A DNA stretch of 64,000 bases from Nocardioides bizhenqiangii (GTDB taxonomy: Bacteria > Actinomycetota > Actinomycetes > Propionibacteriales > Nocardioidaceae), in assembly GCF_034661235.1 (NCBI RefSeq), contig NZ_CP141059.1, forward strand, positions 744,001 to 808,000, in the 5' to 3' direction. Positions 31,878 to 40,388 of the stretch are shown in pieces. The notes beneath the pieces are model-generated. The model ran no database searches. It worked only from the letters and a program-made list of their open reading frames with translations, and was not told the DNA's origin. How positions within the stretch are numbered: position 1 is the stretch's first letter; each line of letters opens with the position of its first letter. Both the position numbers and the translations under genes were made by a program.

Positions 31878-33418
31878 GCGACTGCCTCCTCGGCGATGTT
31901 GCTCGGGGTGAGCGCGGAGACGTCGTACCTGTCGACGTCGAAGCGCGAGAGATGGCTCCGGAACGAGAACGTCTGCCCCGGCCACAGTGTCGTGTTGTTG
32001 CCGAACTTGTCGAGGTACCAGCTCGCGCAGCCGCCGGTAGTCCAGACGGTCGGCTTCATCCGCTCCTGGATCGTGGCCGTCCACTGCTCCTGGGCCGCCG
32101 CGGTCGGCTCGATCGCGCCGAGCCCCTCGCGCCGCATGGTGCGGGCGGCATCGACGATATAGCGCACCTGCGACTCGATGATGAAGATCATCGAGGAGTG
32201 ACCGAGCGCGGTGTTGGGGCCGACGATCTGGAACAGGTTGGGGAAGCCGTGGATGGTCGTGCCCTTGTAGGCGGCCATGCCGGCCTCGCCCCAGACCTCG
32301 GCCAGGGTGCCGCCCTCGCGCCCGGTGATGTGCTGCGCGATCGGCGGCTCGGTGACGTAGAAGCCGGTGGCGACGACGAGCACGTCGATCGGCCGTTCCT
32401 CGCCGTCGGCGGTGACGACCGCGTCGCCGGTGACCTTGACGATCGGGTCGGTGACCAGGTCGACGTTGTCGGCGGCGAGCGCGGGGTACCAGGAGTTGGA
32501 GATGAGGATCCGCTTGCAGCCGGCGCGGTAGGTCGGCGTGACCTTCGCGACCAGCTCGGGGTCGTCGATCGCCTTCGCGATGTTCTTCTTGCACTGGCTC
32601 TCGACGACCTTGAGCAGTGTCGGGAACCGGGTGAACGCCGGCGCCCGGCTCTCGAGCAGGGCGTAGACCGCGGCCCGTGCGGCGCGCTGGGCACCGGGGA
32701 CGTGCCGGAAGATCGCCTTCTCGACGCGAGTGAACCGCCGTTCGTTGCGGGGGATGACCCAGTTCGGCGTGCGTTGGTAGACATCGACGTGGCCGAGGTG
32801 GCCAACGACCTTCTGGAGCTCGGGGACGAGCTGGATCGCGGACGCGCCGGTGCCGATGACGGCGACCCGCTTGCCGGCGAGGTCGACGTCGTGGTTCCAC
32901 CGGGCCGAGTGGAAGATCTCGCCCTGGAAGGACTCGATGCCGTCGATCTCGGGGAGCCGCGGCTCGGACAGGCCGCCGGAGCCGGAGATGAGGGTGCGGG
33001 CGGCGTACTCACCGTCGGTGGTGGTCACCCGCCAGCGCTGTGCGGCGTCGTCCCACCTCGCGTCGACGACCGCGGTGTCGAAGACGAAGCGGTCGAGGAC
33101 GCCGGACTCCTCGGCGACCCGCTTGGTGTAGTCCCAGATCTCCGGCTGGGGAGAGTAGACCTTCGACCAGTCCGGGTTGAGCGCGAAGGAGTAGCTGTAG
33201 AGCTGGCTCGGGACGTCGCACTCCGCGCCGGGGTAGGTGTTGATGTGCCAGGTGCCGCCGACGTCGCTGTCCTTCTCGATCACGAGGAAGTCGCGCTCCC
33301 CGGCTTCCTGGAGCTTGATGGCAGCGGCGAGGCCGGCGAACCCGGCGCCCACGATGAGGTGGTCGACGAGCTGCGCCGTCGACGGGGCGCCGGTCTCCGG
33401 AGTGGTCTTCTTGGCCAT
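31874..33418 (-). CDS. FAD-dependent Baeyer-Villiger monooxygenase
   Basis: A 514-residue flavin monooxygenase. The FAD-binding GAGFAG is at 24-29, the NADPH-binding GTGASA at 189-194. The Baeyer-Villiger fingerprint FxGxxxHxxxW is at 164-174 as FQGEIFHSARW. DVGGTWHINTYPGAECDVPS near 52-71 is also typical. These enzymes insert oxygen next to a carbonyl, turning ketones into esters or lactones. Upstream, across a 49-bp gap, a TetR gene is transcribed away, an arrangement like ethA-ethR of Mycobacterium. TACGTT lies seven bases before the ATG. The SDR downstream overlaps the stop codon. Confidence 0.9.
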   Translation of the reverse strand: MAKKTTPETGAPSTAQLVDHLIVGAGFAGLAAAIKLQEAGERDFLVIEKDSDVGGTWHINTYPGAECDVPSQLYSYSFALNPDWSKVYSPQPEIWDYTKRVAEESGVLDRFVFDTAVVDARWDDAAQRWRVTTTDGEYAARTLISGSGGLSEPRLPEIDGIESFQGEIFHSARWNHDVDLAGKRVAVIGTGASAIQLVPELQKVVGHLGHVDVYQRTPNWVIPRNERRFTRVEKAIFRHVPGAQRAARAAVYALLESRAPAFTRFPTLLKVVESQCKKNIAKAIDDPELVAKVTPTYRAGCKRILISNSWYPALAADNVDLVTDPIVKVTGDAVVTADGEERPIDVLVVATGFYVTEPPIAQHITGREGGTLAEVWGEAGMAAYKGTTIHGFPNLFQIVGPNTALGHSSMIFIIESQVRYIVDAARTMRREGLGAIEPTAAAQEQWTATIQERMKPTVWTTGGCASWYLDKFGNNTTLWPGQTFSFRSHLSRFDVDRYDVSALTPSNIAEEAVA

Positions 33419-33425
33419 GCCGACG

Positions 33426-33431
33426 AACGTA
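33426..33431 (-). promoter_or_regulatory. Leaderless-type -10 hexamer for the monooxygenase
   Basis: TACGTT on the minus strand lies seven bases before the ATG at 33418, next to the dyad at 33438-33458. Confidence 0.4.
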
Positions 33432-33437
33432 CTGGCG

Positions 33438-33458
33438 CTATTGAACATTCGTCAATAG
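33438..33458. promoter_or_regulatory. Probable TetR operator (CTATTGA-N7-TCAATAG)
   Basis: A perfect 7-bp inverted repeat with a 7-bp spacer lies in the 49-bp gap between the divergent monooxygenase and TetR genes. It overlaps the TetR gene's TAGAGT hexamer and adjoins the hexamer of the monooxygenase. Its position and symmetry fit an operator through which the TetR protein controls both genes. Confidence 0.6.
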
Positions 33459-33461
33459 AGT
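33456..33461 (+). promoter_or_regulatory. Leaderless-type -10 hexamer for the TetR gene
   Basis: TAGAGT ends six bases before the GTG at 33468 and shares bases with the right arm of the dyad, so a protein bound to the dyad would cover this promoter. Confidence 0.4.
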
Positions 33462-33467
33462 GTCCGC

Positions 33468-34061
33468 GTGACCGCCACCACGCGCACCCGGCTCGCGCCC
33501 GACCAGCGCCGCGAGCAGCTGCTCGGCCTCGGGCTGCGGCTGTTCGCGGGCAGCTCGATCGAGGACATCTCCATCGACCGGCTCTGCGAGGAAGGGGGGG
33601 TCTCGCGCGGGCTGCTCTACCACTACTTCGGCAGCAAGCAGGGTTTCCACGAGGCGGTCATCCAGCGCGCGGCCGACGACCTGATCGCCCAGACCGCGCC
33701 GCCGGAGGGCGACGATCCGATCGCGAAGCTGTCGGCCTCGTTGACGGCGTACGTCGACTACGTGATCGCCAACCACCAGGGCTATCGCTCGCTCGTGCTG
33801 GCCGCCGCCGGCGGCAACGAGGGGGTGCGCGCGATCTACGAGCAGGCCCGGGCCGTCATGATCGACCGGACCTTCGAGACGCCCGGCGTCGAGGCGCTGC
33901 TGGTCGACACCCCGGCCACCCGACTGGTCGTGCGGGGCTGGGTCGCGTTCGTCGAGGACACCGTCCTCACCTGGTGCGACACGCCCGACGGTGTCACCCG
34001 CGACGAGCTGGCGCGGATCGTGACCGATGCGCTGCCCGCGCTGGTCGCCACCCTCCGTTGA
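33468..34061 (+). CDS. TetR-family transcriptional regulator
   Basis: A 197-residue TetR protein. The N-terminal helix-turn-helix is clear: QRREQLLGLGLRLFAGSSIE, then ISIDRLCEEGGVSRGLLYHYFGSKQGF, where GVSRGLLYHYF is the recognition helix region. The ligand-binding domain is helical and contains VDYVIANHQGYRSLVLAAAG, found in a subset of actinobacterial regulators of lipid genes. It is divergent from the Baeyer-Villiger monooxygenase/SDR operon, which it probably represses through the dyad in between. The inducing ligand may be a ketone or fatty compound used by those enzymes, but that is inference. Confidence 0.88.
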   Translation: MTATTRTRLAPDQRREQLLGLGLRLFAGSSIEDISIDRLCEEGGVSRGLLYHYFGSKQGFHEAVIQRAADDLIAQTAPPEGDDPIAKLSASLTAYVDYVIANHQGYRSLVLAAAGGNEGVRAIYEQARAVMIDRTFETPGVEALLVDTPATRLVVRGWVAFVEDTVLTWCDTPDGVTRDELARIVTDALPALVATLR

Positions 34062-34071
34062 GCGAAGCTGG

Positions 34072-34284
34072 CTACTTCGACGGCTTCGGGGTCTTGCAGT
34101 CGACCTTGGGGTTGACGCCGACGTAGTTGAGCGGTCCCGCGACGATCGTGAGCGCGGTGTCGGCGAAGTCGCGACAGCTGACGTCCTTGTCCGGGTTGAA
34201 GTACCCGCGCTGGAACGCTGCCAGCACTCCGATGATGAGCCAGATCACCACGATCACGCCAACGACTCCACTGCCTCGCCTCAT
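34072..34284 (-). CDS. Small single-pass membrane protein
   Basis: A 70-residue protein with one N-terminal transmembrane helix (VVGVIVVIWLIIGVLAAFQR) and a short external tail with two Cys (VSCRDFA, VDCKTPK) that could pair. The tail contains RGYFNPDKDVSCRDFADTAL, similar to small actinobacterial membrane proteins of unknown role that precede metabolic genes. A strong ribosome-binding site GGGAGG lies just before the ATG and is within a hairpin (see 34288-34311). It is transcribed in the same direction as, and just downstream of, rocD. Confidence 0.65.
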   Translation of the reverse strand: MRRGSGVVGVIVVIWLIIGVLAAFQRGYFNPDKDVSCRDFADTALTIVAGPLNYVGVNPKVDCKTPKPSK

Positions 34285-34287
34285 GAC

Positions 34288-34311
34288 TACCTCCCTGGTG
34301 GGAGGGAGGTA
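34288..34311 (-). promoter_or_regulatory. Hairpin covering a ribosome-binding site
   Basis: A perfect 8-bp inverted repeat, TACCTCCC with GGGAGGTA, and an 8-nt loop lies immediately upstream of the small membrane protein gene. On the mRNA one arm is the GGGAGG Shine-Dalgarno sequence four bases before the AUG, so folding would hide it. Confidence 0.5.
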
Positions 34312-34345
34312 CCCACGACGACGCTGTCCAGCCGGGCCGGGGCGT

Positions 34346-35575
<1,230 letters not shown>

Positions 35576-35618
35576 GGTCGCCTCCCTCGCTGCTCTGTCT
35601 GCGGCCTGTCTATCACGC

Positions 35619-35631
35619 ATTGTCTGACAAT
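35619..35631. promoter_or_regulatory. Dyad ATTGTC-T-GACAAT upstream of rocD
   Basis: A perfect 6-bp inverted repeat around one base lies 44 bp upstream of the rocD start, in an unusually AT-rich stretch for this window. It may be an operator for a regulator of amino acid breakdown; no such regulator gene is next to it. Confidence 0.5.
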
Positions 35632-35704
35632 CTGCAAACCACGGTAGCGGGTCGACGCAACTCGCCGAATCTTTGCCGGCCAGTTCTGGCAGTCGTTAGA
35701 TGCC

Positions 35705-35738
35705 GCCGGCCCCACCCCGCTCCAAGGGTGGGACCGGC
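35705..35738 (-). terminator. Strong hairpin after the desaturase gene
   Basis: A 13-bp stem with one mismatch (GCCGG-CCCCACCC with GGGTGGG-ACCGGC) and an 8-nt loop lies 25 bp beyond the stop codon of the desaturase gene. It lacks a T-run but its position fits an end-of-transcript hairpin, and it insulates the gene from the rocD promoter region. Confidence 0.5.
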
Positions 35739-35762
35739 GACGGTACCGACGAGGGCAGAGCC

Positions 35763-36809
35763 TCAGTCGGAGCTGACGTCGCGCAGGGGGGCGCCGACGT
35801 CATGCATGTGCCGCAGCCCGATGGCGTAGGACTCCAGGAGGTTGGTCTCCATGTAGGAGATCCCACGCTCGTGGCAGTGGTTCTCGATGATCGGCTGGGC
35901 TCGCCTGAGGTTCGGGCGCGGCATGCTGGGGAACAGGTGGTGCTCGATCTGCAGGTTGAGCCCCCCGAGTGCGAAGTCGACGGCAGGACCACCGCGGACG
36001 TTGCGCGAGGTCAGCACCTGGCGTAGCAACGGATCCGTGGCCTCCTCGGGGGTCAGCGGCGGCATGCCCTTGTGCGCCGGGGCGAACGAGCTGCCGAGGT
36101 AGACGCCGAAGAGCGCCTGGTGGATGGCGAGGAAGACCAGGCCCTGGGCCCAGGTCATGGTGCCGATCAGCAGTGCGAAGTAGAGGACGAAGTGGCCGAG
36201 CAGCAGCGCGATCTCCGTCTTCCGGTAGCGAAGCCCGGGCCGGATCACGGCCCGTACGCTCGAGACCCGCAGGTTGAGGGCCTCCAGCGTCAGCATCGGG
36301 AAGAACAGTCCGGCCTGGTGCCGCGTCAGCCATCCCGCCATGCCCTTCCGGGCACGGGCCTGGTCGGCGTCGAACACGAAGGCGCCGACCGCGACGTCAG
36401 GATCGGACTCGAGGTCGTTGGGGTGGGCGTGGTGGGCGTTGTGCTTGGCATGCCACCACCCGTAGCTCATGCCGATGAGCAGGTCGCCGTGCACCAGGGC
36501 GAGCAGAGCTGTCGCCCGCCCGCCCTGGGCGATCTGGTGGTGAGCGGCGTCGTGGGCGAAGAACGCGATCTGGGTGGACATGAACGCAAACGCGGGGGCC
36601 AGCAGGATGGCCCACCACGAGTCGCGCAGCAGCACCATGCCGCCCACGATGAGGGCGAGACCCAGCAGATTGAGGCTCCCCAACAGGGAATAGAACCGGG
36701 GTCTACGGTGGAGGAGTCCTCTACTTCTGATTTCCCGAACCAGATCGCTGTAGCCGCTCTCGATGGAGCCGCTGTGGGGGCGTTGACGGACTGACTCGGT
36801 GGAGGACAT
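35763..36809 (-). CDS. Membrane fatty acid desaturase (acyl-CoA/linoleoyl-type)
   Basis: A 348-residue integral membrane desaturase. The three His boxes are HDAAHHQ near 89, HAKHNAHHAHP near 120 and QIEHHLFPSMP near 290. Paired hydrophobic stretches (LLGLALIVGGMVLL, AILLAPAFAFMSTQIAF; LLLGHFVLYFALLIGTMTWA) separate them. QIEHHLF in box 3 is typical of the delta-6/linoleoyl-CoA desaturase-like group without a fused cytochrome b5. Unlike the desaturase at 27349 it has no adjacent reductase. It is divergent from a GAF-ANTAR regulator gene, with about 90 bp between the starts; control by that regulator is possible but unproven. Confidence 0.88.
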   Translation of the reverse strand: MSSTESVRQRPHSGSIESGYSDLVREIRSRGLLHRRPRFYSLLGSLNLLGLALIVGGMVLLRDSWWAILLAPAFAFMSTQIAFFAHDAAHHQIAQGGRATALLALVHGDLLIGMSYGWWHAKHNAHHAHPNDLESDPDVAVGAFVFDADQARARKGMAGWLTRHQAGLFFPMLTLEALNLRVSSVRAVIRPGLRYRKTEIALLLGHFVLYFALLIGTMTWAQGLVFLAIHQALFGVYLGSSFAPAHKGMPPLTPEEATDPLLRQVLTSRNVRGGPAVDFALGGLNLQIEHHLFPSMPRPNLRRAQPIIENHCHERGISYMETNLLESYAIGLRHMHDVGAPLRDVSSD

Positions 36810-36900
36810 GAAAATCCCGGCTGCTCGCTGATTGCGCCGCCGGGGTCCGAGGTGGCCTTGTTCTCTTTGAGGCTACTCCTACTGCCTGAGGGGTGGAAGC

Positions 36901-37608
36901 GTGAGGACCACCGCCCAGATCCTCGACGCGATCTACACAGACGGCTCGGGGGGCAACCTGCCCGCGCTGCTGTGCGTCGACTGCACGACGGTCCTCGACC
37001 TCAGCGCGACAGGGATGGCCCTGATCAACGACGACGGTCACCAAGGGGTGCTCGGAGCGTCGGGTCCGCTCGCGACCCGTCTGGAAGACCTCCAGTTCGA
37101 GCTGGGCGAAGGACCCGGACTGGACGCATTCCGCGCCAACAGTCCGATTCTCGAGCCAGACCTGAGTGTCAACGCGATGACCCGCTGGCCGGGGTTCGGA
37201 TCCTCAGCCTTGAGTGAGGGGGTACGCGCGGTCCTCGCGCTTCCGCTCCAGGCGGGCGCGACCCCGATGGGGGCGCTCTGCCTGTATCGCTCGACTCCCG
37301 GCCGTTGGGACGATGACGGGACGGCGAGCGCCCTGGCGTACGCCGATGCGGCGGTTGCGGTGCTGCTGCGGCTGCAGGCGCAGCCGGGGCCGGCGCTCCA
37401 CCCTGACCTGGCCGCGCCGGTGGCATACCGCGCCGTGGTGCACCAGGCCACCGGCTTCCTCGCGGTCCAGGCGTCGGTCGGTCTGGCCGAGGCGCTCCTG
37501 TTGCTGCGCGCGCACGCGTACGCGTCCGAGCGCCCGCTGCTGCAGGTTGCCCGCGAAGTACTCGCCGGAACGCTTCGCATTCAGCCAGGGGAGGGCGAAG
37601 ATGATTGA
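36901..37608 (+). CDS. GAF-ANTAR regulator, copy 1
   Basis: A 235-residue protein with an N-terminal GAF-like sensor (residues 15-155: CTTVLDLSATGMALINDDG, FELGEGPGLDAFRANSP, VLALPLQAGATPMGALCLY) and a short C-terminal ANTAR-like domain (YRAVVHQATGFLAVQASVG, then LLLLRAHAYASERPLLQVA). ANTAR proteins bind paired hairpins in RNA and prevent transcription termination. The signal sensed by the GAF part is unknown. A second GAF-ANTAR gene follows 45 bp downstream. The GTG start has GGTGGAAG before it. The pair points away from the desaturase gene. Confidence 0.8.
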   Translation: MRTTAQILDAIYTDGSGGNLPALLCVDCTTVLDLSATGMALINDDGHQGVLGASGPLATRLEDLQFELGEGPGLDAFRANSPILEPDLSVNAMTRWPGFGSSALSEGVRAVLALPLQAGATPMGALCLYRSTPGRWDDDGTASALAYADAAVAVLLRLQAQPGPALHPDLAAPVAYRAVVHQATGFLAVQASVGLAEALLLLRAHAYASERPLLQVAREVLAGTLRIQPGEGEDD

Positions 37609-37653
37609 ACAACGTGACCGCGGATCTCGGCAGACCACTCGAAAGCAATCGTC

Positions 37654-38370
37654 ATGACCACTGAACAGCGGCTCAGCCAGGTGTTCGTCGAGCTCGCCGA
37701 CACGCTCGTCGCCGAGTTCGATGCGCTGGACTTCCTGTCCACGCTGACCGAGCGCAGCGTCGAGCTCCTCCACGCTGACGCGGCGGGCGTGATCCTCAAC
37801 GACATGCGGGGGAGCCTGCACGTCGTGGCTTCGACAACTGATCGAGCTCAGGTGCTCGAGCTCTTCGAGCTCCAGAACGACGAGGGGCCCTGTCTCGACT
37901 GCTTCAACCACGGTCGCGCGGTGGTCAACGTCGGACTGTCCGACGCACGCATCCGTTGGCCGCGGTTCAGTGAAGCCGCAGCCGAGGTGGGCTATCAGTC
38001 GGCGCATGCGATCCCGCTGCGACTACGGGACTCGGTGATCGGCGCCATGAACCTGTTCAGTGCGGCCGTCGTCGAGCTCACCGACGAGGATGTCGCCCTC
38101 GGCCAGGCCCTGGCGGACATCGCCACCATCGGCCTGCTCCAGGAGCGCGCGGTCCGCCAGTCGGGCCTCATCGCCGAGCAGCTGCAGACCGCGCTCGGCA
38201 GCCGCATCCTGATCGAGCAGGCCAAGGGGGTCCTGCTCGCGAGCGCCGGCGTCGGTGTGGACGAGGCATTCCGGCTGATGCGCGACTACAGCCGCCGCAA
38301 CCATGAGCCGGTCAAGACCGTCGCTCGCCGCGTGATCGACCGCGAGCTGACTGCCGACGACCTCCGCTAG
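37654..38370 (+). CDS. GAF-ANTAR regulator, copy 2
   Basis: A 238-residue protein with a GAF domain at about 15-160 (TERSVELLHADAAGVILND, NDEGPCLDCFNHGRAVVNV, AIPLRLRDSVIGAMNLFSA) and a complete ANTAR domain at 170-230 (LQTALGSRILIEQAKGVLLA, then EAFRLMRDYSRRNHEPVKT, ARRVID). ANTAR domains act in RNA-based antitermination. Possible targets would be transcripts with paired hairpins. The gene ends inside the left arm of a 172-bp inverted repeat, which provides its last codons and stop. It converges with gvpK, the last gene of the gas-vesicle operon. Confidence 0.85.
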   Translation: MTTEQRLSQVFVELADTLVAEFDALDFLSTLTERSVELLHADAAGVILNDMRGSLHVVASTTDRAQVLELFELQNDEGPCLDCFNHGRAVVNVGLSDARIRWPRFSEAAAEVGYQSAHAIPLRLRDSVIGAMNLFSAAVVELTDEDVALGQALADIATIGLLQERAVRQSGLIAEQLQTALGSRILIEQAKGVLLASAGVGVDEAFRLMRDYSRRNHEPVKTVARRVIDRELTADDLR

Positions 38371-38535
38371 GGCACGTCTCCTTATCCTGCGCCTGCTGCG
38401 CGACGTTTCCGCCTCGATCTGGCTGCGTTGGCGTCGCTCGATGGGCGGACGAGCACGACTTCGCTCCGCCGCCTTGCCAGATCGGCCGGAAACGCCGCTC
38501 GCGACGTCGCCGGATAAGGAGACGCGCCCTAGCGG
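38364..38535. repeat. 172-bp inverted repeat joining two convergent genes
   Basis: The 24-bp ends, CCGCTAGGGCACGTCTCC and on (38364-38387) and its inverse (38512-38535), match with a single difference. Inside, a second pair of arms (GCGCGACGTTTCCG...GATCTGGC and GCCAGATCGG...GGAAACGCCG) continues the stem imperfectly. The TAG in the left end is the stop codon of the GAF-ANTAR gene; the TAG in the right end, on the other strand, is the stop of gvpK. It may be a non-autonomous mobile element or a two-way terminator. No gene lies within it. Confidence 0.9.
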
Positions 38536-38822
38536 TTCGGGAGCAGCGTCCCGAGCGGTCCGAGATCGAGGTTGAGATCCTCAGCGGTGAGGTCGTAGCG
38601 GGACTTGAGATCTTCCATCGCCTCCTCGAGCTTCATCAGCCCGAGACCGAGCGACTCGACCTGCTCCTCGGTGAGGTCGCCCTCGTCGACCCGGCGCAGC
38701 GCCTGCTTCTCCATCAGCTGCCGGATCAGCTCGATGATCGTGAGGACCAGCTTGAACAGGTCGCGCTCCACCGACTCGGGGTCGGTCTCGAGCCGATGCG
38801 CCAGCGCGTGCCGGCGGTTCAT
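38529..38822 (-). CDS. gvpK: Gas vesicle protein GvpK
   Basis: A 97-residue GvpK. Family signatures are SVERDLFKLVLTIIELIRQL and EKQALRRVDEGDLTEEQVES followed by GLGLMKLEEAMEDLK. GvpK is an accessory protein needed for gas vesicle assembly in several hosts. It is the last gene of the operon; its ATG overlaps the gvpS stop (ATGA). Its final codon and stop lie in the end of the 172-bp inverted repeat. Length is normal for short actinobacterial GvpK proteins. Confidence 0.88.
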   Translation of the reverse strand: MNRRHALAHRLETDPESVERDLFKLVLTIIELIRQLMEKQALRRVDEGDLTEEQVESLGLGLMKLEEAMEDLKSRYDLTAEDLNLDLGPLGTLLPNR

Positions 38823-39001
38823 TGCGTCATCTCCGCGCGCACAGAGCTGATCAGCGCGTGCAGCTGCACCTGCACCAGGTCGACGCCCGCCAGGCTGATG
38901 ACCACGTCCCCCGAGATCACCACGCCCGTCCCCAGCAGTCGGTCGAGCAGGTCGACGAGTGCGATCTCGCCGTACCCCTGGTCCTGGGTCGCGAGGGTCA
39001 C
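38819..39001 (-). CDS. gvpS: Gas vesicle protein GvpS (small GvpA-like)
   Basis: A 60-residue GvpA-family protein. IALVDLLDRLLGTGVVISGD and VVISLAGVDLVQVQLHALIS match the alpha-beta-beta-alpha core of GvpA but lack the conserved DKGIVID of the main structural protein. In the Streptomyces gvp clusters a protein of this kind between gvpL and gvpK is named GvpS. It starts with GTG overlapping the gvpL stop (GTGA) and overlaps gvpK at its own 3' end, so it is translationally coupled on both sides. Confidence 0.82.
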   Translation of the reverse strand: MTLATQDQGYGEIALVDLLDRLLGTGVVISGDVVISLAGVDLVQVQLHALISSVRAEMTQ

Positions 39002-39762
39002 TGTTCCTCCACGGTCGCGAAGGAGTACGGCGGCCAGGGCCCACCGCACGCGATCGACACCTCCGGATGGCCCGCGACCAGCGCCGCGACCTGCGCGGTG
39101 AACTCCGGTGCCGCGTGCTCGTCGACCAGGTAGGCGCCGTTGAGCAGCATCGTCTCCTCGACGCCCGACAGCCTCGGGTCCTGGGCGCGGAGGTGTCGGG
39201 TGGCGACGGCGAGCCCGCCCAGCGCCCGGTCGACCTCCTCGGCCGCGGCCATGGCCCGCGCCTCCGCCGTCCGGCGCTCCTCGGCTGCCGTCTTCTTCTG
39301 ACGGAGGTAGGCGGCTCCGCTCGTCACAGCAGGCTCGGCCTCCGGCGCCCGCTGCCGCGCGGAGGTGTTCGCGTATACCTTCACACTCCACTCCTGCCGG
39401 CGCGCGACGCGGTTGAGAGCCTCGACCAGCGCGTCGTACCAGAGCTCGAGCTGGCGCCGGACGCTCCCGTCGTCCAGGTAGATCGTGGTCATCCTCATCG
39501 GTGCGGTCGGAGCATGGTGCCCGCACGCCTGGACCACGGCGTCGTGGCGGCGTGCCGTCTGCTCGACCCAGTCGAGCTTCTCGAGGTTGGACCGGAGGCC
39601 GTCCTCGCCGAACTCGTCGAGATCGACGGTGCTCACGACACCCTGGAGGTCGAGGACCTCGACGATCTCCAGCGGCTCCTGCCCGACGGCAGGGACACCG
39701 GTCAGCGCGGACGGGTCGAGGCCGCGGCACACCGCGTAGAGATAGCGGCCGCGGTCACCCAT
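38998..39762 (-). CDS. gvpL: Gas vesicle protein GvpL (GvpF/GvpL family)
   Basis: A 254-residue protein of the GvpF/L family: RYLYAVCRGLDPSALTGV at the N-terminus, VDLDEFGEDGLRSNLEKLDW, and APMRMTTIYLDDGSVRRQLE matching the family's PxRFGT-like region. The C-terminal half has WSVKVYANTS and a long Ala/Glu-rich helix, then GPWPPYSFA, the conserved family ending. GvpF/L proteins interact with GvpA and are minor components or assembly factors. It overlaps gvpJ by 8 bp and gvpS by 4 bp. Confidence 0.85.
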   Translation of the reverse strand: MGDRGRYLYAVCRGLDPSALTGVPAVGQEPLEIVEVLDLQGVVSTVDLDEFGEDGLRSNLEKLDWVEQTARRHDAVVQACGHHAPTAPMRMTTIYLDDGSVRRQLELWYDALVEALNRVARRQEWSVKVYANTSARQRAPEAEPAVTSGAAYLRQKKTAAEERRTAEARAMAAAEEVDRALGGLAVATRHLRAQDPRLSGVEETMLLNGAYLVDEHAAPEFTAQVAALVAGHPEVSIACGGPWPPYSFATVEEQ

Positions 39763-40132
39763 GCCGGGCCTCCAGCGCGTCGAGCCGTTCGCGGAGCTCC
39801 TTGTTCTCCTTCTCGAGCTTCTCGTGGTCGCCGGAGAGCATCGGGTCGCTCTTCCACCAGTTGATGCCCATCTCCTCGGCCTTGTCGACCGACGCCACCA
39901 GCAGCCGGATCTTGATGGTGAGGAGCTCGATGTCGAGCAGGTTCACCTGAATGTCGCCGGCGATCACGATGCCCTTGTCGAGCACGCGTTCGAGGACGTC
40001 GGCCAGCGACTGCGGTCCGGACTGCCGCTCGTAGGGCGACCCCACCGACGACGGCCCGGGCCGCGACGCCGGGACCCGTCCTGGTTCGCGCCGGTCTTCG
40101 TTGACGGAGCTGTCGGTCTGCCGTTCGGTCAT
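39755..40132 (-). CDS. gvpJ: Gas vesicle protein GvpJ
   Basis: A 125-residue GvpA-family protein. The core SLADVLERVLDKGIVIAGDI, then QVNLLDIELLTIKIRLLVAS and VDKAEEMGINWWKSDP, is the GvpJ form (IAGDI and EMGINWW distinguish it from GvpA). An N-terminal disordered extension of about 40 residues (TDSSVNEDRREPGRVPASRP) and a charged coiled-coil tail (EKLEKENKELRERLDALEA) flank the core. GvpJ nucleates or caps gas vesicles. It starts one base after the gvpO stop. Confidence 0.9.
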   Translation of the reverse strand: MTERQTDSSVNEDRREPGRVPASRPGPSSVGSPYERQSGPQSLADVLERVLDKGIVIAGDIQVNLLDIELLTIKIRLLVASVDKAEEMGINWWKSDPMLSGDHEKLEKENKELRERLDALEARHG

Positions 40133-40133
40133 G

Positions 40134-40388
40134 TCATTCCCTCTCGGTGCTCCCGCGGACGTAGCGGTGCAGTCGTCGGCAACCCGACAGCCCGCCATCG
40201 TCGTCGAGCAGGACTTCGTAGGTCGCGAGCACGTCGGTCGTCTGCGGCACCCGTTCCAGCTCGAGCACGTCGACCAGGATGGTCCAGCCGTCGTCGCCCT
40301 TCTCCAGGCCGATGACGCCCTCGACCTCCTTGCCGGTGAGTCCGCGCACGTGGTGACGGGCACGCTTCACCGCTTCAGGTCCGGTCAC
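40134..40388 (-). CDS. gvpO: Gas vesicle protein GvpO
   Basis: An 84-residue GvpO. VIGLEKGDDGWTILVDVLEL and TDVLATYEVLLDDDGGLSGC match the conserved GvpO core ending in RYVRG. Many GvpO proteins have a longer, variable N-terminus; this one starts right at the conserved domain. In Streptomyces gvpO begins the operon, but here it lies after gvpG. Its GTG overlaps the end of gvpG by 14 bp. GvpO is an accessory protein, required in haloarchaea. Confidence 0.85.
   Translation of the reverse strand: MTGPEAVKRARHHVRGLTGKEVEGVIGLEKGDDGWTILVDVLELERVPQTTDVLATYEVLLDDDGGLSGCRRLHRYVRGSTERE

Noticed and set aside
38819..39001. GvpS read as a second structural GvpA
   Set aside because: It lacks the DKGIVID-type core and the conserved IASVDTYL helix of GvpA, and sits in the gvpS position before gvpK.
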